Part shown: positions 1 through 7,973 of the stretch, piece after piece
How positions within the stretch are numbered: position 1 is the stretch's first letter
Layout of the letters: every line of letters starts with the position of its first letter
NCBI GenBank assembly: GCA_021790495.1
Contig: JAJYGZ010000095.1
Coordinates: 1 to 12,874, forward strand
Reading direction: 5' to 3'
DNA length: 12,874 nt
DNA from: Actinomycetes bacterium
Lineage (GTDB): Bacteria > Actinomycetota > Acidimicrobiia > Acidimicrobiales > Acidimicrobiaceae
The notes under the pieces: model-generated
Told to the model about the DNA's origin: nothing
The model's input: the letters and a program-made list of their open reading frames with translations, nothing else
Database searches by the model: none
Translations under genes and position numbers: made by a program

Positions 1-85
1 TTACCGAGGCCGAAACCACCCCGAGATCACGGTTGAGCCGCCTCGCCAGGGCCTTGGTAGCCTCAATGATTGCGCCTTCGTCCAT
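1..85 (-). CDS. 5' fragment of an unrecognised gene running off the left edge
   Basis: Reading leftwards from an ATG at 85, the minus strand is open to the window edge and encodes 28 residues starting MDEGAIIEATKALARRLNRD. They form a charged, probably helical N-terminus. The frame is also open upstream to about 144, so GTG codons at 91 or 118 could be the real start. A strong GGAGGAGG lies at 144-137 but is about 18 nt from the GTG at 118, so the start is unresolved. The gene follows the 284-aa carboxylase-cluster gene on the same strand with a gap of roughly 45-80 nt and could be a sixth member of that operon. I do not recognise the family; too little of it is present. Confidence 0.4.
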   Translation of the reverse strand, partial: MDEGAIIEATKALARRLNRDLGVVSASV

Positions 86-162
86 ATCCACGCTCGTCTC
101 GCCCCCCAGCGATGGCACCAACCACGGCGAGGGGAACCTCCTCCGTCAAGGTCTATACGCGT

Positions 163-1017
163 CTATCTTTGGCGAAGGCTAGCCATCTGGCTTCTCATAT
201 CATCCGGATCGCCGTCTTTTGGTACCACCAGCACCGCCGGCGATCCACCGGTTGCATACACCGCAACCGACGCACCAAGTTCGCTTACCACGCCCCAAGG
301 CTGCGCTTGGGGTACTGCCGGGGCACAGCATCCCAGCGAAGCCACAACTCCCCCGACAGCGGCACAGCTCCAACAGTGATCCAAGTCAGCTCGATGCAAC
401 ACCGGCCAGCCAAAATGTTTTGCAACATTGAGTATCGGACGGTACGCCTCCAAGGAGTTGACCGCCTCGTCCCTTCGCCCTCCCTCGTCGATCACTATTG
501 CGTTAATTGGTAAGGTGGCCAGGGCGCGAAGATGATCCGCCGTATAAATCGCTGCCGCCTCCAGTTCCTTTTGGTCAACTAACCCCTTCACCTCAGAACC
601 CCAAGTCCTCAGGCGCTGCGCCTCGCGCAACCAGCGCGGAGGCGACGGAAGCGATATTACCAAGCTGCGCTTACGTGAGCTGGCAAGCGCAGCCACCGCT
701 ACTGCAGCATCGAGCAACAGCGAGCGCAGAGAAGCATCCCCGAGCATCACCTTGAGGGCATAACCAGGTCGGTTCCTAGCACCCATCTCGGTGCGGATCC
801 CAACATCGGCACCGACCAAATCGCTATAGGCCCTTCCCACGTCAAGAAGGACCGCATCGGAGGAGAACAAGCTATCCGCCTTGGCAAAGAAGTCCCCAAT
901 CTCAGCGGGGTTATCCCAGGGCAATGCCCCGTCATGCAAAATGCGCGCCTGGCAGTACTCCAGCGAGTCGATCCACACCGGTTCACCATCTCGCGCTGCG
1001 GCGAGCCCCTCAAGCAT
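163..1017 (-). CDS. Fifth protein of the carboxylase operon, candidate Apc5/epsilon-like subunit (284 aa)
   Basis: The assignment rests mainly on position. It is the last of five coupled genes whose order matches acetophenone carboxylase apc1-5, where the fifth product (about 34 kDa) is a loosely attached subunit needed for activity. The protein is about 30 kDa, soluble, without signal peptide or obvious membrane helix. It has alternating helical and hydrophobic strand-like stretches (AVLLDVG near 55-61, SLVISLPSPP near 118-127, NAIVIDEGG near 172-180). This is compatible with an alpha/beta fold, possibly like uroporphyrinogen decarboxylase, but that is a guess. Cysteines cluster at 215, 218, 230 and 231. 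I chose the ATG at 1017 because it overlaps the previous gene's stop by 8 nt (ATGCTTGA). The frame is open 50 codons further up, but that part reads like a shadow of the upstream gene. No clear Shine-Dalgarno is seen, so translational coupling is likely. An unrelated hypothetical protein remains possible. Confidence 0.7.
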   Translation of the reverse strand: MLEGLAAARDGEPVWIDSLEYCQARILHDGALPWDNPAEIGDFFAKADSLFSSDAVLLDVGRAYSDLVGADVGIRTEMGARNRPGYALKVMLGDASLRSLLLDAAVAVAALASSRKRSLVISLPSPPRWLREAQRLRTWGSEVKGLVDQKELEAAAIYTADHLRALATLPINAIVIDEGGRRDEAVNSLEAYRPILNVAKHFGWPVLHRADLDHCWSCAAVGGVVASLGCCAPAVPQAQPWGVVSELGASVAVYATGGSPAVLVVPKDGDPDDMRSQMASLRQR

Positions 1018-3292
1018 CGCTTGGCGCACCGGTGGCCCGAAGCGCGGCAATTTCGGCCTGAAGACCCAAGATGGCGAGATCCTTGGGATCGGGGAGCATG
1101 ATGGGCGGCATCTGCGCCATCGGTGCGACGAGCTTGATGGGACCAGCTGCCCCCCAAGCGACCGCATGGATCATCGAGTTGTCATCACCCCATGAGCCAT
1201 AGTAGGGAATCCCCTCCGGGGGCGCTTCGGTAACCCAGTCTTGGATGAAGTCGGGGTACGGACGTCCACGCTCCAAGCGGGCGCGGCGCTCGGCGTCGCG
1301 AGCCTGGGTGGTCGCGGTCTCGTTGACGGCGAGGGTCTCGGGGTCAAAGACGCAGAAGTAGATCTCACGAGCGGTTTCGCCCGAAATGTAGCCCGCTTCG
1401 ATATCGGCCATCACCTCTGCGGGATCCCTCTCCAGCACGTCGCCATATCCACCTCCAGAGCCCTGGCACATCATGAAGATGTCTCCCTCGTTGGCGAGTT
1501 CGAGCGCCATTCCCATGTGATGCGTGGAGTAGCGCGCGCCGGGTATGGGCTGTTCGTTGAGGAGCGTTTCAAAGTCAAACTGCCAGTTCTCGGGAGTATT
1601 TTTCATCTCATCGAAGACGTTGACCCCCTTGATCTTGGCCAAAGGCAAGGTCGGGCAGCCGTATCCGCCAAAGAGGCCCGGGGTGGGAGGAAACTTCGAG
1701 CCGCTTGAAACGGTGGCAAACCCCCAGAACGGCGTCCCTTTGGCCGCCAGCGCCATCTCGTATCCCATCCCTCCGCGATACTTTCCAAAGGCTTGGTTGT
1801 CGCGCTTGATCTTTTTGGAGATGAGTTGCATAAAGGGCACGTCTTCTTCAATGATCTCCTGCTCGCCGATGTCTGCCATGGCGGCGAAGAACGGCGCCAT
1901 GGAGTGCTCGCCGTCGCTGTAGGCTCTCGCTCCACCTCCCATGCCATTGAGATCAGCGCAGACGTTACCCACGAACTCCTGGTGCTGGGTGATTCCGCCA
2001 AAGAGAAAGGTGTTGATCTGGTTGAACCATGGCGCGATGATAGCGCCGAACTTCTCCTCGCAGCTAAAGGTAAGTTTCGACCATAGCGCCTGGGTCATCG
2101 CAAAAGCCTTGAAAGCACCCTGGAGGCTCTGTCCGAGTGGCGCATCGTCGGTGGGGTCGAGACAGCTCCCGGGGTCGGTGAGGATTTCGATGCTATTCAT
2201 CACCGAGATGCCACGGGGAAGATCAGGCCAGAGAAAGGCGAGAATTCCCTGGTTCATGCCGCACTTGGAAGTTCCCAGCGTGGAGTTGAACGCCCGGTTG
2301 AGAAATTGCGGAGCGGCGCCACGCCAGTCGATGGTCATCTCCTCACCCTTGATGGTGATCGCACAGGGGTATTTCAGGAGGAGATTCTCACGCAGCGTGG
2401 AATCGGACCAAAGGTTGACCCGGTATGTTCCATCGGGAACCAAACTCACCCGGCGTCGCGCCTCGGCTTCGACGTCCTCAAGGGACTTGCGCAGCGAGAC
2501 TACAAAAGTATCGCGTCCTACCTCATCGATTACTGCAAGAACGCGCTCTTTGATGCGAAGCGCGGCATAATACTTCACTTTGAGATCCTGGTACTGCAGC
2601 TTGGGCTCACGCACCGAGTTCTGCAGGAAAGTGAGCAGATCGCGACGCAAGACTCCGCGCTCGAAGATCTTGAAAGGCGGCATGCGCAACCCGTCGTCAA
2701 AAGCGGACTCCGAGCTCGAAGGCATTCCGCCGGGCTCCTTGGCGCCGTTCTCGCCTTCGTGCACCACCGTCGCCACCCAGGCGATGATCTCGCCCTCATG
2801 AAATACCGGCATGATAATGGACTGATCGGTGCAGTGAATGTTGCCATATCGGGCGTCATTGTGGATAAAGGCGTCCCCGTCGTGTATTCCCACCGATGGC
2901 TCAGAAGCCCAGTACTTGTTGATAAAGCGCACCGGGTAGTGCAATACCGAAGCGAAGGCCAGCACGCCGCCGGAACTGATATGGACGAGGTCCCCGCCCG
3001 CGGAATAGACCGCGCTGGTGAGATCGCCCCACTTTGCGCCCGGGGCGGCACCGGTCTGTTCCATCATCTCATAGGCCTCGTCAAGGCCGGCGACGATGCG
3101 CTTGCGCACTTTGTCGAGGGCATCGCTGTCGATGGGTTGGGAAAGCAGCTCCTCCTCGAGCGGAGTTCGCGGCGCCGACTTGTGGTTACGCATGATCTCG
3201 GGATCGGGACCCAAAAAGAGCGTGGCACCGGCGAGGAATTCATCTACCTTGATCTGCTCTTCGGCCGAATATGGCATCTGGGCCTGGGTCAT
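1010..3292 (-). CDS. HyuB-like carboxylase subunit (hydantoinase B/oxoprolinase family, acetone/acetophenone carboxylase type), 760 aa
   Basis: This is a full-length hydantoinase B/oxoprolinase family subunit, close in size to the roughly 775-aa AcxB-type subunit. In acetone and acetophenone carboxylases this subunit is thought to host the carbon-carbon bond formation, joining an activated enol and activated bicarbonate that are made on the HyuA-like subunits. Visible marks are HNDARYGNIHCTD at 144-156, the likely family metal or active-site segment, with more His at 137 and 178. The hallmark GSGGGYGD is at 611-618, followed by LERDP and a GYISGETARE segment. The ATG at 3292 is supported by AGGAGGAG about 4-5 nt upstream and by a 4-nt ATGA overlap with the previous gene. 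The C-terminus after about residue 690 is variable and ends in a short Leu/Ala-rich helix. It is cytoplasmic, with no signal peptide. Family certain; substrate unknown. Confidence 0.93.
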   Translation of the reverse strand: MTQAQMPYSAEEQIKVDEFLAGATLFLGPDPEIMRNHKSAPRTPLEEELLSQPIDSDALDKVRKRIVAGLDEAYEMMEQTGAAPGAKWGDLTSAVYSAGGDLVHISSGGVLAFASVLHYPVRFINKYWASEPSVGIHDGDAFIHNDARYGNIHCTDQSIIMPVFHEGEIIAWVATVVHEGENGAKEPGGMPSSSESAFDDGLRMPPFKIFERGVLRRDLLTFLQNSVREPKLQYQDLKVKYYAALRIKERVLAVIDEVGRDTFVVSLRKSLEDVEAEARRRVSLVPDGTYRVNLWSDSTLRENLLLKYPCAITIKGEEMTIDWRGAAPQFLNRAFNSTLGTSKCGMNQGILAFLWPDLPRGISVMNSIEILTDPGSCLDPTDDAPLGQSLQGAFKAFAMTQALWSKLTFSCEEKFGAIIAPWFNQINTFLFGGITQHQEFVGNVCADLNGMGGGARAYSDGEHSMAPFFAAMADIGEQEIIEEDVPFMQLISKKIKRDNQAFGKYRGGMGYEMALAAKGTPFWGFATVSSGSKFPPTPGLFGGYGCPTLPLAKIKGVNVFDEMKNTPENWQFDFETLLNEQPIPGARYSTHHMGMALELANEGDIFMMCQGSGGGYGDVLERDPAEVMADIEAGYISGETAREIYFCVFDPETLAVNETATTQARDAERRARLERGRPYPDFIQDWVTEAPPEGIPYYGSWGDDNSMIHAVAWGAAGPIKLVAPMAQMPPIMLPDPKDLAILGLQAEIAALRATGAPSDA

Positions 3293-5436
3293 CGAACTCC
3301 TCCTGCATTGTCATTTCTGAAGAACCACACCGCTCCGCGATCTCCGGTCTCGATCCTCCAGGACGGCTCCACCAAGTAGGTGGTGGACTCGGCGGTCACG
3401 ATCGCTGGGCCAAAGACGCGCTGGCTTGGCTCAAGGGCGCTTTGGTCAAAGATAGAAGTCTCCAGGGCTTTGGAGAAGCCGGGGAAACGGCACATGCGCG
3501 TGGTACGCCGCGTCGGCTCAGACAATTCGCTTGCTGGCGCCAAGGTGCCAAAGGCGATCGACTTGCCGACAATGAAGGACGCCACGCGGACCGTAGAGAT
3601 GCGGATTCCCGCCTCGGGAGATTGGCTCCCTTGACCATAGCGCCGGGCATACTCTTGCGAGAAGAGATCCGCGACCGCCAAGGTATCACTCACCGAACGG
3701 AGCCGATTGCGATCCACTACGACAGCCAAGGTAACCAGCTGATTGCCATAGCGCATATCCAACTCCAAGCGATGCTCCACCTTGAGGGGATCCATTCCTT
3801 GGCGCACAATGTCGGCGGTGCCCAAGGACTCGAGATCCTCCACTATGCCATTGAAGAGGTCAAAGTCTCCAAAGAGCTGGCGAGTGGCGGAGCTAAAGAG
3901 GTTGATGGCGATGGTGCGCTCGTGGATGTGCATCTGGTTGGTGTTGCCCGCCCCCAAGGCGGAAAAGACCGAACTGTAAGGCGGGGCGAGGACTTTGGTG
4001 ATGCCAAGGCGATCGGCGATGCCACAACAGTGGAGGGGTCCGTTGCCGCCGTATGCGAGCATGGTGAACTCCTCGGGGAGATACCCGCGAATGCGCAGCT
4101 CCTTGCCCATCCCATTGGCCATCTGATCGTCGACTTCGGCTTTGATCAGCAGCGCGACCTCGATGGGATCCATCTCGAGGTGATCTCCGAATACCTCCTC
4201 AATGGCGAACTCGGCGCGAGCAGGATTGAGCGGGATCTGACCGCCGGCATATTCGCTGGGATCGAGATAACCCAGCAACAGGTCGGCGTCGGTTACGGTG
4301 GGGTGTAACCCGCCACGGTCATAACAGGCTGGCCCGGGGTCAGAACCAGCGCTGCGCGGTCCCACCTGCACCGAGTCGTGAAGGCTGTTGTAACTCGCGA
4401 TCGATCCCCCGCCGGCGCCGAGGGTAACGAGGCGAATCATGGGAATCGAGACCAGCCAGCGGTCGATAACGGGCATGAAGTCGTAGTGCTTGCCACCTCC
4501 CACGGTAACCAGGCCAATATCGAAGCTGGTGCCTCCCATGTCGGTAGCGATGATCTTGTCGATCTCCACCTCTCCGGCCAAGTGCTCGCTGGCGGCGATT
4601 CCCGCCACCGGACCACTGTGGATGGTTTGCAGCGCATCAGTGGAGTTGAGCTGCGCCATACCTCCGGTGTTGTGATTAACCAGCATCGGTTTCGCATAGC
4701 CGTTGGCACGCAGGTTCTGCTCGAGATCCGAAAGCGCGTGATACATCGTTGCGTGCAGATAGGCGTCGATGATCGTGGAAGTAGTGCGGACGTACTCCCC
4801 TTTGCGGCCCGAGAGCTGATGCGACAACAGCATCGGTATCGCTCCGAGTTGATGCGCAGGGTACTCGCTGAGGAAGATCTCTTGTACAAGGCGCTCGTGG
4901 GCGGGATTCTCGGTGGCGTTGGTGAGCGAGACCAGGAGCGCCTCCGCACCGGCATCGATAAGGGCCTTGAGTTGGCGGCGAACGTCATCCACGCTGAGAT
5001 CCATGAGAATCTCCCCGGCATAGTTGACCCGTTCGCGCAAGGAGCGGATCAATCGCGGAGGCACCAGCGGCTCGGGCCGTGTGCCGCTGGAAAGATCGTT
5101 CTTGGCGAGTGCGTCCATGCCCTCGCCATAGCCACGTCCCCGAGAGAGCGCGATGGTGCTCTCGAATCCTGCGGTCACCAAGACACCCACGGTGGGGCCG
5201 CTGCGCTCAATGAGTGCATTGGTGCCAAGAGTGGTGGCGTATCTCACCGAATCCACCCCGCCCAGCACCTCCCGGCGCTCTTTGCCGATCCTTTGGCACG
5301 CTTGGTCAAGAGCGTGGTTAAACCCCATGGAGAGGTTGTGATGGGTAGTCAGGGCCTTGCTTTGAAAGAACTCCTCATCCCAGGTGACGAAACAGTCAGT
5401 AAATGTCCCGCCGATATCAACCGATATCCGTCTCAT
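3289..5436 (-). CDS. HyuA-like ATPase subunit (hydantoinase A/oxoprolinase family, AcxA/Apc type), 715 aa
   Basis: This subunit has an actin-like ATPase fold of the hydantoinase A/oxoprolinase family. In ketone carboxylases such subunits use ATP to phosphorylate bicarbonate and/or the enolised ketone. The first phosphate motif is DIGGTFTD at 7-14 and the second is DMGGTSFD at 299-306. Between them are the family segments TTLGTNALIERSG (68-80) and HSGPVAG (283-289); later come VGPRSAGSDPGPACYDRGG and LAYGGNGPLHCCGIA. The length fits AcxA (about 717 aa). The frame also opens at an ATG at 5451, but I chose the ATG at 5436. It gives a 4-nt ATGA overlap with the previous gene, starts two residues before the conserved RISVDIGG strand, and has GGAGG at 5448-5444 with a 7-nt spacer. 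The longer version would place this ribosome site inside the coding sequence. Soluble, cytoplasmic. It is a divergent paralogue of the 649-aa subunit. Confidence 0.93.
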   Translation of the reverse strand: MRRISVDIGGTFTDCFVTWDEEFFQSKALTTHHNLSMGFNHALDQACQRIGKERREVLGGVDSVRYATTLGTNALIERSGPTVGVLVTAGFESTIALSRGRGYGEGMDALAKNDLSSGTRPEPLVPPRLIRSLRERVNYAGEILMDLSVDDVRRQLKALIDAGAEALLVSLTNATENPAHERLVQEIFLSEYPAHQLGAIPMLLSHQLSGRKGEYVRTTSTIIDAYLHATMYHALSDLEQNLRANGYAKPMLVNHNTGGMAQLNSTDALQTIHSGPVAGIAASEHLAGEVEIDKIIATDMGGTSFDIGLVTVGGGKHYDFMPVIDRWLVSIPMIRLVTLGAGGGSIASYNSLHDSVQVGPRSAGSDPGPACYDRGGLHPTVTDADLLLGYLDPSEYAGGQIPLNPARAEFAIEEVFGDHLEMDPIEVALLIKAEVDDQMANGMGKELRIRGYLPEEFTMLAYGGNGPLHCCGIADRLGITKVLAPPYSSVFSALGAGNTNQMHIHERTIAINLFSSATRQLFGDFDLFNGIVEDLESLGTADIVRQGMDPLKVEHRLELDMRYGNQLVTLAVVVDRNRLRSVSDTLAVADLFSQEYARRYGQGSQSPEAGIRISTVRVASFIVGKSIAFGTLAPASELSEPTRRTTRMCRFPGFSKALETSIFDQSALEPSQRVFGPAIVTAESTTYLVEPSWRIETGDRGAVWFFRNDNAGGVR

Positions 5437-5858
5437 TTGCCTCCCTCCCATTGCGAGGAGCTCTTGGTGCTGAAATTGACTGGGATATCGCGTCCGAGAG
5501 GGATGACAACGTCATCGCCATGGCCCGCCTTCTGGGCGCGCAGGGCATCGATATCGATCTCCATGTCGTAGGTGGGAGGATGGCCCGGTGGCAGGTACTC
5601 CACCTCGATCATGGTGCCGCATCCCGGACAGTAGAACTCCACGATACGACACCAAAGCGGATCGGGAGAAAAGGTGAACTCGTATTTCTCGGGGTCGATA
5701 AGCGGGCGATGGATTTCTCGAGGGTCTCGATCGTAGACGAGAAGTCCGGTTTTGTAGTTCTCGCGGGCAGAGGCGATGTCGTGATGGCAACGACGGCACT
5801 GCCACCTCTCGTCATTCAAATCAATTTGGAGATACTCCGTCATGGGGACATAACGCAT
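5433..5858 (-). CDS. Small zinc-type subunit, acetone/acetophenone carboxylase family (141 aa)
   Basis: This is the small subunit typical of acetone and acetophenone carboxylases, which in known complexes binds zinc and helps hold the large subunits together. The metal site should be the two pairs C21-x-x-C24 (CRRC) and C77-x-x-C80 (CPGC), with a further C70. Around them are family-like features: N-terminal YLQIDLND, the RENYKTGLLVYDRDPREI segment, and a Pro-rich VEYLPPGHPPTYDMEIDID stretch after the second pair. At 141 aa it is somewhat shorter than the roughly 170-aa acetone carboxylase small subunit and closer to the 15-kDa Apc2. The start overlaps the previous stop by one base (TAATG), and AAGGA lies 7 nt upstream. 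The downstream gene starts in the ATGA overlapping its own stop. The last 20 residues are polar and probably flexible. Confidence 0.9.
   Translation of the reverse strand: MRYVPMTEYLQIDLNDERWQCRRCHHDIASARENYKTGLLVYDRDPREIHRPLIDPEKYEFTFSPDPLWCRIVEFYCPGCGTMIEVEYLPPGHPPTYDMEIDIDALRAQKAGHGDDVVIPLGRDIPVNFSTKSSSQWEGGK
5440..5448 (-). promoter_or_regulatory. Ribosome binding site that fixes the start of the 715-aa HyuA-like gene
   Basis: Reading the minus strand, GGAGGGAGG sits just before the ATG at 5436, giving a GGAGG core with a 7-nt spacer. It lies inside the 3' end of the small-subunit gene. Together with the ATGA stop/start overlap this argues for the 5436 start rather than the in-frame ATG at 5451, which has no such site. 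Confidence 0.65.
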
Positions 5859-7807
5859 TAAGAATTCCTTATATCTGCAAGCAAGACATCACTCGATGTC
5901 GTGGTGATAAATTCCCAATCGGCGGGAATCTTCATGGTGAAAAACGGCCCTTCAACGATCGCGGGTCCGACCCCGAGCGCGCCCGGGGAGAGGGACTCGA
6001 GATGAAATACCGGAAGTGAACTGCGGCCACTAGATAGCTCTTTAGTGTCGAGCACCGAGCGATGCCCGCTGGGTTGGGCCTCGAAGCGCTCAGTCCCGGT
6101 GGAGGCCGCGAGTGAGATGTGGGGAAGTGCCGAGACCACCGAGAGCTCCAGCACGCCGGCGTTACCGTTAAGCTGAGAGGCCAGGGTGGCGGGATCTTTG
6201 ACTTCGATCGCGGAGCCGTCTTCTCGCACCAGGCGATAGCTGAGAGTGCAGTCGGCGAAGTCGATTCCCTCGGCGAAGAAGTCCCGGCGTGCCCTCTCGT
6301 CCAACTCGGCCACCGCCGTGGCGATGACAAGATCGAAGTCGGGCTCTGTCGCATCGAGCGAAATCTGGTACTGCTGAGTGATGTCGGAGAATCCAATTCC
6401 ATAAGCGCTGAAGACCGCGGCTGCGTGCGGTACCAGCACTCGCTTCACCCCCGCTTTGCGCGCCACTTCGCAGATCGTCATCGGCCCGGCTCCGCCAAAG
6501 GCCGCGATAACGGTATCGCTGCTCAATTGGCCCGCAGCGGTGATGGCGCCGGTGAGCCGATCGGTGAAGGCGTCCTCCATGCGCGCCAGCGCCTCGAGAA
6601 GATCTATCCCGAGTGGCTCGGCGATCTTGGCGCGAATCACCGCCTTGCTGCGGTCCGCATCGAGTGACATGGTGCCACCAAGAAAAGTCCGCGAGTCCAA
6701 TACCCCACTGAGCAGTAGCACGTCGGTAATGGTGGCATCGTCACCGCCCATGCCAAAGCACGCCGGGCCAGGAGCCGAACCGACGCTGCGCGGACCGACC
6801 ACGATTTGTGCATCGACCACCTCGATGATGGAGCTCCCTCCCACACCGCTGCTGGTGATTTCCGCAAGCGGCAAAGAGATGCGCACGCCGTCTACCAATC
6901 CGTAACGGTCGATGCGCACTTCTCCGCTTCGCACCAACCCCACATCTGTGGTAGTTCCCCCGACGTCCACCATGAGAACGTGTTCGAATCCGTAGTGAGC
7001 TGCCAGCGCTTTGGTGCCCTCGAGGCCACCGCGAGGCCCCGAGGAGTAGCTTTTGATCGCAGAAGACTTCGCCACCCGCGAAGAACCCCCGTCGTTTCTG
7101 AAAATCAGCAACGGCCTGCGGGTGCGATGAGTCCGCAAACGCGATTCGGCGTTGAACAAGAACTTCTCCATGGCGGGATGCAGGAAGGCATTGAGCACCG
7201 TGGACCAGGCGCGCCGTGGCTCATCGGGATCCGCGCCAAACATCTCGGCCGAAAACGAGAGCGGGATCGAGCCCAGCAGGTGTCGGGGGTATAGGCCGAG
7301 CATGAGCCGCTGTACCCGCCTTTCGCTTTGCATGGCCTGGGGTCCCGCAAAGGCGACGACAAGGCGGTTGGCCCCGGCGCTCACGAACTTGTTGACTTCG
7401 GTGAGGAGCTCTTGGGAGAGCAGCTCGTCATCGGCCTCCAAATCGAGAGTCACCACCCGCTCCCCCACCAGAGCTTCAAAGAGTTGCGCGTTGCGGCTGT
7501 CGGAAACCATCCGAGTTGCGAGGTCGACGGAGTTGGTGAGAAGTCCCAGCTTGGGCCCCTGCCGCTGAATCAGGGCGTTGGTACCCTGGGTCGTGGAGTA
7601 GCGGATGTAATCGGTTGACTGCAGCAGCGCGGCGAGCTGAGGCTCTCCGTAGATAAGCTGTGAGGCTTTGGCGAGGCCGTCGAAGAGGCAGCGGCTCAAG
7701 TCATAAGGGGTGGTCAGAGTCTTGGTGTAGGTGATCTTGCCTTCGTCGACGACGCAAACATCGGTCAGTGTTCCACCATTATCGATATTTATCAGGCGCT
7801 TGCCCAT
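5858..7807 (-). CDS. HyuA-like ATPase subunit, first gene of the ketone carboxylase operon (649 aa)
   Basis: This is a second, shorter hydantoinase A/oxoprolinase family protein (about 70 kDa) and the promoter-proximal gene, as is the 70-kDa Apc1 of acetophenone carboxylase. It carries both actin-like phosphate motifs, DNGGTLTD at 9-16 and DVGGTTTD at 281-288. It also has STTQGTNALIQR (71-82), a YSSGPRGG segment (about 254-261), VGPRSVGSAPGPACFGMGGDD and AAFGGAGPMTICEVARKAG. The first motif has Asn where the 715-aa paralogue and most family members have Ile. This marks it as a distinct subtype rather than a duplicate. In the family it would bind ATP to activate one of the two substrates; which one cannot be told from sequence. 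The start is at an ATG at 7807 with GGAG and GAGGA sequences 4-11 nt upstream. Its stop codon overlaps the next start by one base. Confidence 0.92.
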   Translation of the reverse strand: MGKRLINIDNGGTLTDVCVVDEGKITYTKTLTTPYDLSRCLFDGLAKASQLIYGEPQLAALLQSTDYIRYSTTQGTNALIQRQGPKLGLLTNSVDLATRMVSDSRNAQLFEALVGERVVTLDLEADDELLSQELLTEVNKFVSAGANRLVVAFAGPQAMQSERRVQRLMLGLYPRHLLGSIPLSFSAEMFGADPDEPRRAWSTVLNAFLHPAMEKFLFNAESRLRTHRTRRPLLIFRNDGGSSRVAKSSAIKSYSSGPRGGLEGTKALAAHYGFEHVLMVDVGGTTTDVGLVRSGEVRIDRYGLVDGVRISLPLAEITSSGVGGSSIIEVVDAQIVVGPRSVGSAPGPACFGMGGDDATITDVLLLSGVLDSRTFLGGTMSLDADRSKAVIRAKIAEPLGIDLLEALARMEDAFTDRLTGAITAAGQLSSDTVIAAFGGAGPMTICEVARKAGVKRVLVPHAAAVFSAYGIGFSDITQQYQISLDATEPDFDLVIATAVAELDERARRDFFAEGIDFADCTLSYRLVREDGSAIEVKDPATLASQLNGNAGVLELSVVSALPHISLAASTGTERFEAQPSGHRSVLDTKELSSGRSSLPVFHLESLSPGALGVGPAIVEGPFFTMKIPADWEFITTTSSDVLLADIRNS

Positions 7808-7824
7808 GGCTCTCCGTTCCTCAT

Positions 7825-7844
7825 ATCACCGAGCGAGCTGTGAT
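7825..7844. repeat. Inverted repeat ATCAC-N10-GTGAT, candidate operator near the carboxylase operon start
   Basis: Perfect 5-bp arms at 7825-7829 and 7840-7844, centred about 28 bp upstream of the first carboxylase gene. The geometry would suit a dimeric regulator, but arms this short occur by chance, so this is only a candidate. Confidence 0.25.
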
Positions 7845-7936
7845 TGGGTCGCGTCAAGAAATGTAACATCGGTCACACCCCTTGGACATTGGCTCCCCCA
7901 CACGAAATTTGGGGGGACTTTTGGTCTTTGAGAACA

Positions 7937-7965
7937 TAGACCGAAGTCTCTCGGTGGCCTAACCT
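7937..7965 (+). promoter_or_regulatory. Candidate promoter of the acyl-CoA synthetase gene, probably giving a leaderless transcript
   Basis: TAGACC (7937-7942), a 17-bp spacer and TAACCT (7960-7965) fit a loose -35/-10 pair. The -10 box matches the actinobacterial TANNNT form and ends 8 nt before the ATG at 7974, where transcription would be expected to begin. There is no Shine-Dalgarno before that ATG, which agrees with a leaderless message. The ACCGA/TCGGT inverted repeat (7940-7955) sits between the two boxes, a usual place for an operator. Confidence 0.4.
7940..7955. repeat. Inverted repeat ACCGA-N6-TCGGT inside the ligase promoter, candidate operator
   Basis: Perfect 5-bp arms lie between the putative -35 and -10 boxes. 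It shares bases with a second repeat, GGTCT-N10-AGACC (7923-7942), so the region is rich in dyad symmetry. Protein binding is inferred only from position. Confidence 0.3.
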
Positions 7966-7973
7966 GGTCATTT

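Larger units (their letters stand above)
7808..7973. promoter_or_regulatory. Divergent intergenic control region between the carboxylase operon and the acyl-CoA synthetase
   Basis: These 166 bp separate the two divergent transcription units and must hold both promoters. Three short perfect inverted repeats are visible: ATCAC-N10-GTGAT (7825-7844), GGTCT-N10-AGACC (7923-7942) and ACCGA-N6-TCGGT (7940-7955). A plus-strand promoter candidate overlaps the last two. For the minus-strand operon a TTGACG occurs at 7857-7852, but no good -10 box follows at normal spacing, so I do not call its promoter. No regulator gene lies in the window. Confidence 0.5.

Noticed and set aside
1018..1167. 50-codon N-terminal extension of the fifth carboxylase gene
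   Set aside because: It lies wholly inside the 3' end of the HyuB-like gene, is rich in Arg, Ser and Pro, and reads like a shadow. The ATG at 1017 overlapping the stop codon is the natural start.
2306..5571. Long plus-strand frames (2306-3379, 3271-4308, 4378-5571) opposite the carboxylase genes
   Set aside because: They are antisense shadows of clearly conserved HyuA and HyuB genes, with no family motifs and His/Gly/Asp-rich composition typical of such shadows.
6970..6990. tRNA T-arm-like GTTCGAATCC
   Set aside because: It lies in the conserved coding sequence of the 649-aa HyuA-like gene, and no acceptor or anticodon stem surrounds it.
7845..7860. TTGACG as -35 box for the carboxylase operon
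   Set aside because: No acceptable -10 hexamer occurs 16-18 bp downstream on the minus strand, so the operon promoter is left unassigned.
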